A DNA stretch of 64,000 nucleotides, from assembly GCF_030272615.1 (NCBI RefSeq), contig NC_081406.1:117932847-117996846 (forward strand), given 5' to 3'. The notes under the pieces were generated by a model. The model had not been told where the DNA came from. It did not search any database and saw only the letters and a list, made by a program, of their open reading frames with translations. Positions 59,290 through 64,000 of the stretch are shown piece by piece. The DNA is from Cryptomeria japonica (taxonomy: Eukaryota > Streptophyta > Pinopsida > Cupressales > Cupressaceae). The translations under genes and the position numbers were made by a program. How positions within the stretch are numbered: position 1 is the stretch's first letter; the number at the start of each line of letters is the position of its first letter.

Positions 59290-61676
59290 CTACGATGCCG
59301 TTTCGATTTCAATGGTGGACGATTCTTCACTGGCTGAGAATGGTGCCGCTGGTGGCCGTGCGCTGAACGGAGTCGGAGGATTAGGGATGTCGTCAGCACC
59401 TCCTTCCAACATTTGAAGCACCCTCATCATTGAAGGTCTGTCCGTCGAATTGTACTGAATACACCACAGACCCACTTTTGCCAGACTCCTTGCCTTCGCC
59501 TCATCTGCTCCACTTATCTCTCTCTCTCTCAACCTTGTCCTCAGCTCCCCATTCTCTATCAATTTGAACGCCCACTCTGGAAAATAGAATTGGCTTGAGC
59601 GGCTCAGCTGTACATCAATATTCTTTCTTCCTCCCACCATCTCCAATAACATCATGCCAAAACTGTAAACATCTGATTTGTCTGTTACAGGCCCCAAATT
59701 TCTAGACCACACCTCTGGCGCAACATATCCTGGTGTACCTCTCGCTGCCGTCATTGGAACATGTTCGTCTCTCCTTCCACACAGTTTGGCCAGGCCAAAA
59801 TCACCTACTTTAGCTATGAACTCCTTGTCCAATAATATATTGTGTGGTTTTATGTCGAAGTGAATGATGCGGTTGTGACAGCCATTGTGAAGATATGCAA
59901 TTCCTCGAGCCGCCCCAAAAGCAATTGAATACAACTGATTCCAATTCAGAACTTGATCTTTTTCTTTTCCTGCAAGTATAAATTTGTCAAGAGATACATT
60001 TGCCATGTACTTGTACACGAGTGCACTAGTAACTCCTTCAAAGCAATACCCCAGCAAACGAACCAAATGAAAGTGGTGAATCCTTCCAATAGTCGCTACT
60101 TCGGTCATGAACTGAGTCTCGCTTTGCCGTGAGTGATCAAGCATTTTAACTGCCACAAGAGTACCGCTCGGAAGCTTTCCTTTATAAACCACGCCAAACC
60201 CTCCTTCACCCAACTTATGTGCAAAGTTATTGGTGATCTTCTTGAGGCTGGAATACGAATATATGGTTTGCATTTCGTCAACATAACTGTTTAGAAATGT
60301 CTATACCTTGGAAATAGACCGGAGGTTACCACGCTTCCTTCCAGGCACTTCATGGTTGAAGAACATCTTCTTTCGATAAGCAATTACCAGCAATACCGCA
60401 ATTATTAACGATGCGCTGCCGATGATCCCTGTCACTGATTATAAGGTGAATACTGTCAACTGTAGCGAAGCATAATAAAAGACGACGTAACGAAGAGAAA
60501 ACAGAATGATAGGCTGAATATATTTAGCCTAGAAGGACGAATTCCTCAAAAATATTTGTTACTGGTGTAAAACTCGTATATAACACAGAGGTAGAGATAC
60601 TTACTTATAGCAATAGCAGTCTTATTAGGAGTGTTAAACCAACCTGAATGATCTGTGTTATAAAAAATGGCAGAGGCGTTTATTAGTAGAATGTTCAGAA
60701 AGTATAAAACATTTTTTCCTATTCTTTTTAGACAAAATATTTAGGCGATTTTCGCTCATCTGTCAATTACACATTCCGCAAGCAACTGTTTCTACATCAA
60801 ATTTAAAAAAAATAATAACACAATATTAAATTTAACAAATCCAATTTAGAGATTTAACTTTTACTCTTTTCATCTTACAAAGATCAACATTTCACGATAT
60901 GTATATTAAATTGGGGGAAACAGGAAGCAATAATTTTACCTGCGGGGCATCTGCCAGGATATAGGCTGTGCCGCCTGCACCTGCAATGAAATTGCATCGG
61001 GCTGTTATAATAACCACATCGCCCACCACTTGACTGGCAATCTCTGCAACTTTTGCTGACATTCCATTTAATTGGGAAACCTCCGTGCATGATTTGATGG
61101 TCGTCTACAGGTCCTCCTGAGTTATTGACTGGTAAAACAGCTTGTGCCTTGCATGCTTCAGGCACACTAACGGCTACTGTCAAATTGTAGTGCCAATCAG
61201 GGTGCCTTGCTCATCTATCAAATTGTGAATTGATCGGGCAAGTCTAGCCATTCTGGATTGCACAGACCCCAAAGGGTTATGTCTATGTGTGTATGGGCAA
61301 TATGAAATTGAGAGCTAGACCTTAATTGCGTGTAGTTATTGGAAGAAGGATCGCAATTATCTCCTAGCTCCTTGTCGATTACTGTCATGGTATGATTGAA
61401 ACTAAAGTTGTCAAGGAATTTGGGATGCAGTATGTAGTATTTCTTACCACTGATATCAAGCAAAGGCTTTGGCAATCTATGACCATAATCACACTCGACC
61501 TGAAGGCTTAAGTCCCCTCGGCCGCTATTCTTAAATCCGAAATCATAATCGAAAACATGTTCACCACAGAAGAAGATTGGTTGAGCTACACAGAGATGAG
61601 CCATGGATAGCGTGAATAATAGGAGAAGACATGCAGTGAAAGAAGGGGAAAATAGTGGAGGTTGATGCAGAGTCAT
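59290..61676 (-). pseudogene. LRK-B: LRK10-like receptor kinase, sister of LRK-A; frameshift plus nonsense codon
   Basis: Exon 1 is 60940-61676, exon 2 is 60605-60643 (39 nt) and exon 3 is 59290-60434, with the same phase-1 structure as LRK-A. Exon 1 carries a net 7-nt gain at 61201-61230 relative to LRK-A, giving a TGA at 61218-61220, after which the ectodomain continues in another frame (CKAQAVLPVNNSGGP, CRDCQSSGGRCGY). Exon 3 encodes the membrane segment and YRKKMFF, then TAG at 60301-60303 in the juxtamembrane part. Beyond it the kinase is complete: GEGGFG, VAVKML, HFDIKPHN (non-RD, as in LRK-C), DFGLA, GTPGYVAPE and a full C-lobe. The exon-2 donor side ends ATAA instead of ATAG. From ATG 60273 a soluble 327-residue kinase could in principle be made. 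The normal receptor cannot. Confidence 0.88.
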
Positions 61677-62955
61677 GGCTGCGTTTTCCAAACTAGTTTG
61701 GAGAAGGGAGGATTAGTGTAGGTTGGGGAAAGTATGAGATATTTTGAAATGTATTTATCTAAAACAGTAAAATTTGAAAAGTGTTTGGAAACATGAGGAT
61801 GATGTGTTTGTTGGTTGTTTAGATAGTGAACATGCATACATCATTGAAGACATACCATTCACCTTGACAGCATGTCATCATTGAAGATATTTTATAGATA
61901 TATTTGATATGTTTTCTATCACGTTTATAATTGATAATAATTTTATAATATATCTAATTAATGTACTATTTGATATTTAAAAATAAATTTCATAATCACA
62001 ATTCTAATATTAATCTTATCTATTGTATATGAATTTTATAATGTAAATTTTATGAAAATGAGTTATTTTTCTTTATAAACATATCTTTACTACAGTAAAT
62101 GTTTAATAAATTATTTATGATTATAAAAAATCAAATTTTTGTGATTCATTTATTTATAATAATAAATTATCAAATAATTTTACACTATAATAAAAATATT
62201 CATATATATTAAATATTTTTTGATCTAACATTTATTAAATTTTTTTACATATATTTAATGTCGGAATTTTCTTAAGGTATCAAGAATAAGTTGAGTGTTA
62301 ATTTTAAGAGCTCATTAAGAATCTTTTGAATTACAATAAATCTCTAATAATCAAAATCTAATTTTTAAGACCATTTAACTATGTCATAAAAAACAATCAC
62401 TAATCAATTTACACTGAACTTTTCCAAAATTCAATAATTTTCTATGACAACCATTGTCACCACTATAAACAACATCCATCGCTATTATTAACTCTATCTC
62501 AAAACTAAGGTGAAAAATCTTATAAACTTTAATCATTATATACTGCATCACACATCACTCCTATAATATTAAATATAGGATATCATGAGGCTCAACAATC
62601 ACATGAACACTTCGAAAATTCAATGCCTCTACCAAAAAAAAAATGATTTGCTTTAGGGGAAGAGCACTAGTAGTTATTATAGATAACTTTGTGCACCTTA
62701 AGCTCGCACACAATACATCAGATTTCAGTGATTTTATTTTTATTGTCTTTGTATGCAACTTGACTACTTATAACTATTGTTTTAGCTTCTCAGTAATAAA
62801 CACTGTACGATCATTATACATAAAATATCAGAAAATAGTCATTTCAAAATATCATTGGAAACATATTTCCTATTATCCCATTATTTGTTCACTTTGACAA
62901 TAATATCTAAAATAAAAAAAAAGATATCGATGAGGTCGTTATCCCTCCAATAGTA
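61677..62955. other. Upstream region of LRK-B, partly duplicated
   Basis: AT-rich and without a gene. About 62450-62900 matches 1440-1900. The stretch 61716-62450 has no counterpart near LRK-A. No inverted W-box pair was seen. Confidence 0.45.
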
Positions 62956-63345
62956 TCTGATGGGTATGAGAAATAAATGTTATATAGGTGTCACATAAAG
63001 AAGATGGGGGAGAATCTCATCTCTTTGCCTGAGCCAATACGTACAAAAATGAAGTCAAGTCAAGGTGCAAGACTTCGTGGAAAATTGGAAATGCCCATTG
63101 CCGTGGCGACACAGCTTCATTGAATCAGTCATCATGATTTTGGACATTTGTGACGTAAGCACCACGGGTCCCACACTAGCGAAAGTTCCCCTGTTACAGC
63201 TTTCACACGGCAATGAACAACAACTATCCGCTTTTATGGAAGGAAAAAAATTACAACGAGCGGGACCCTGTGCTCTAGATTAGAGGGAAGCTTCCTGCAT
63301 TAGGAACTACTTTGAAAGGCAGGGCCGGCTAAAATTTTAGACATA
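62956..63345. repeat. Conserved duplicated block, copy 2 (pairs with 2225-2640)
   Basis: It is the best-conserved non-coding part of the A/B duplication and includes GTGACGTAAGC (as-1-like TGACG) at about 63150 and GGGCCGGCTAAAATTTTAGAC at its end. A 72-codon frame at 63065-63283 is only partly shared with the other copy. Confidence 0.55.
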
Positions 63346-63371
63346 TATATTTATATATATATATATATAAA
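63343..63371. repeat. AT dinucleotide microsatellite
   Basis: A (TA)n run with one TTT interruption lies at the junction where the other copy carries its extra 4 kb. Confidence 0.8.
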
Positions 63372-63479
63372 ATAGTTTTAAAGTAATATATATATATTTT
63401 AAATCAGATAGCTTTAAATTTATATGTCATATTTTTTAAATAGATTTATTTAAGATACATATATTAGTTAAATATGATT

Positions 63480-64000
63480 TTATGAAATTTGGGTAAAAAA
63501 TTAAATTCTAAATTTTATTAATATAACTATTCATATTAAAATTTTAATATGATTATTAATTTTTTGTTTGTGTGATATTAAATTTTAATTTAAAAAAAAA
63601 TCAAATTATTAGTTAGGAATATACAGTTGAATGATTAAAAAAAAGAGAATTAATTTTTTATCTTTAGGAATAATGTTGAAGAATTCAATATGATGTCAAA
63701 CTAAAATCTGTTTTTCTTCAAAAGGAAAAGGACTTTGTTTATGTGATAAATGTTTTCATATTATCATAGCCTTTAATTTCTAGATAGGTCAATCTCATCA
63801 CTATAGATCAGTTTGCATAACACAATTTTTTCATGCAACTTGGATATGATCTAGCAAATTGCTCATTTTTTCTCCTTAAATAACTGCCATCTCTATATTT
63901 TGCTAACTATTAAATGTTGGCAATATTTAAAAATGCATTGGGGAGATTGCTAGATCATGAAACTCATGTTCTAAGTATTTCCTAGAAAAAAGGTTAAGAT
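63480..64000. repeat. Duplicated block, copy 2 (pairs with about 6780-7320)
   Basis: It matches 6780-7320 with many substitutions and indels and continues to the window end. Non-coding. Confidence 0.6.

Noticed and set aside
60273-60434. LRK-B kinase exon taken as starting at ATG 60273 by design
   Set aside because: Upstream of this ATG the same frame encodes the membrane and juxtamembrane segment seen in LRK-A and is broken by a single TAG, so the ATG is internal to an ancestral longer exon.

Overview
This is plant nuclear DNA, AT-rich and dominated by decayed repeats. It most likely comes from a gymnosperm with a large genome: it has a tandem LRK10L receptor-kinase cluster, long empty AT-rich spacers, old segmental duplications and nested LTR retrotransposons. 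The organism is inferred, not proven. No tRNA, rRNA, CRISPR or bacterial-type feature was seen.

Receptor-kinase cluster (all on the minus strand). Five copies or remnants of LRK10-like (GUB_WAK_bind ectodomain) receptor kinases are present. LRK-A (1-1126) is cut by the window edge. LRK-C (17636-20345) is the only complete, uninterrupted gene: three exons, about 611 residues, with a non-RD kinase. LRK-D (28154-30426) has an ectodomain very like LRK-C but a different, RD-type kinase, and carries three in-frame stop codons. LRK-E (15647-16392) is a deletion derivative that joins a gene start directly to a kinase C-lobe. A still smaller remnant lies at 26109-26240. LRK-B (59290-61676) is the sister of LRK-A and is broken by a 7-nt insertion and a TAG codon. 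Flanking DNA is duplicated with the genes: 13.2-16.5, 25.0-26.2 and 26.9-30.8 kb are three copies of one block, and 1-7.3 kb matches 59.3-64 kb. Upstream of LRK-C, -D and -E sits a conserved module of paired, inverted W-box cores, which fits WRKY-controlled defence receptors.

Mobile-element region (8.8-13.1 kb and 33-53 kb). A GT-rich non-coding repeat (8.8-10.6 kb) is followed by a truncated Ty1/copia remnant (11.15-13.09 kb). From 34.35 to 52.67 kb there is a two-level nest. A minus-strand, apparently non-autonomous LTR element has a tRNA-iMet-type primer site, a zinc-knuckle gag and a long unidentified second ORF instead of pol. It has been split in its 3' LTR by an 11.3-kb Ty3/gypsy element of the Athila/Tat type, with identical-length 1275-bp LTRs, a tRNA-Asp primer site, a CACTA target duplication and a large third ORF after pol. 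The gypsy element carries many premature stops, mostly TAG, consistent with deamination of methylated CAG sites. A small multi-exon gene remnant with two duplicated, phase-matched exons lies at 32.9-33.8 kb.

The remaining stretches (2.7-8.8, 20.8-22.9, 31.2-32.9 and 53-59.3 kb) are AT-rich and hold nothing I can recognise beyond short repeats.
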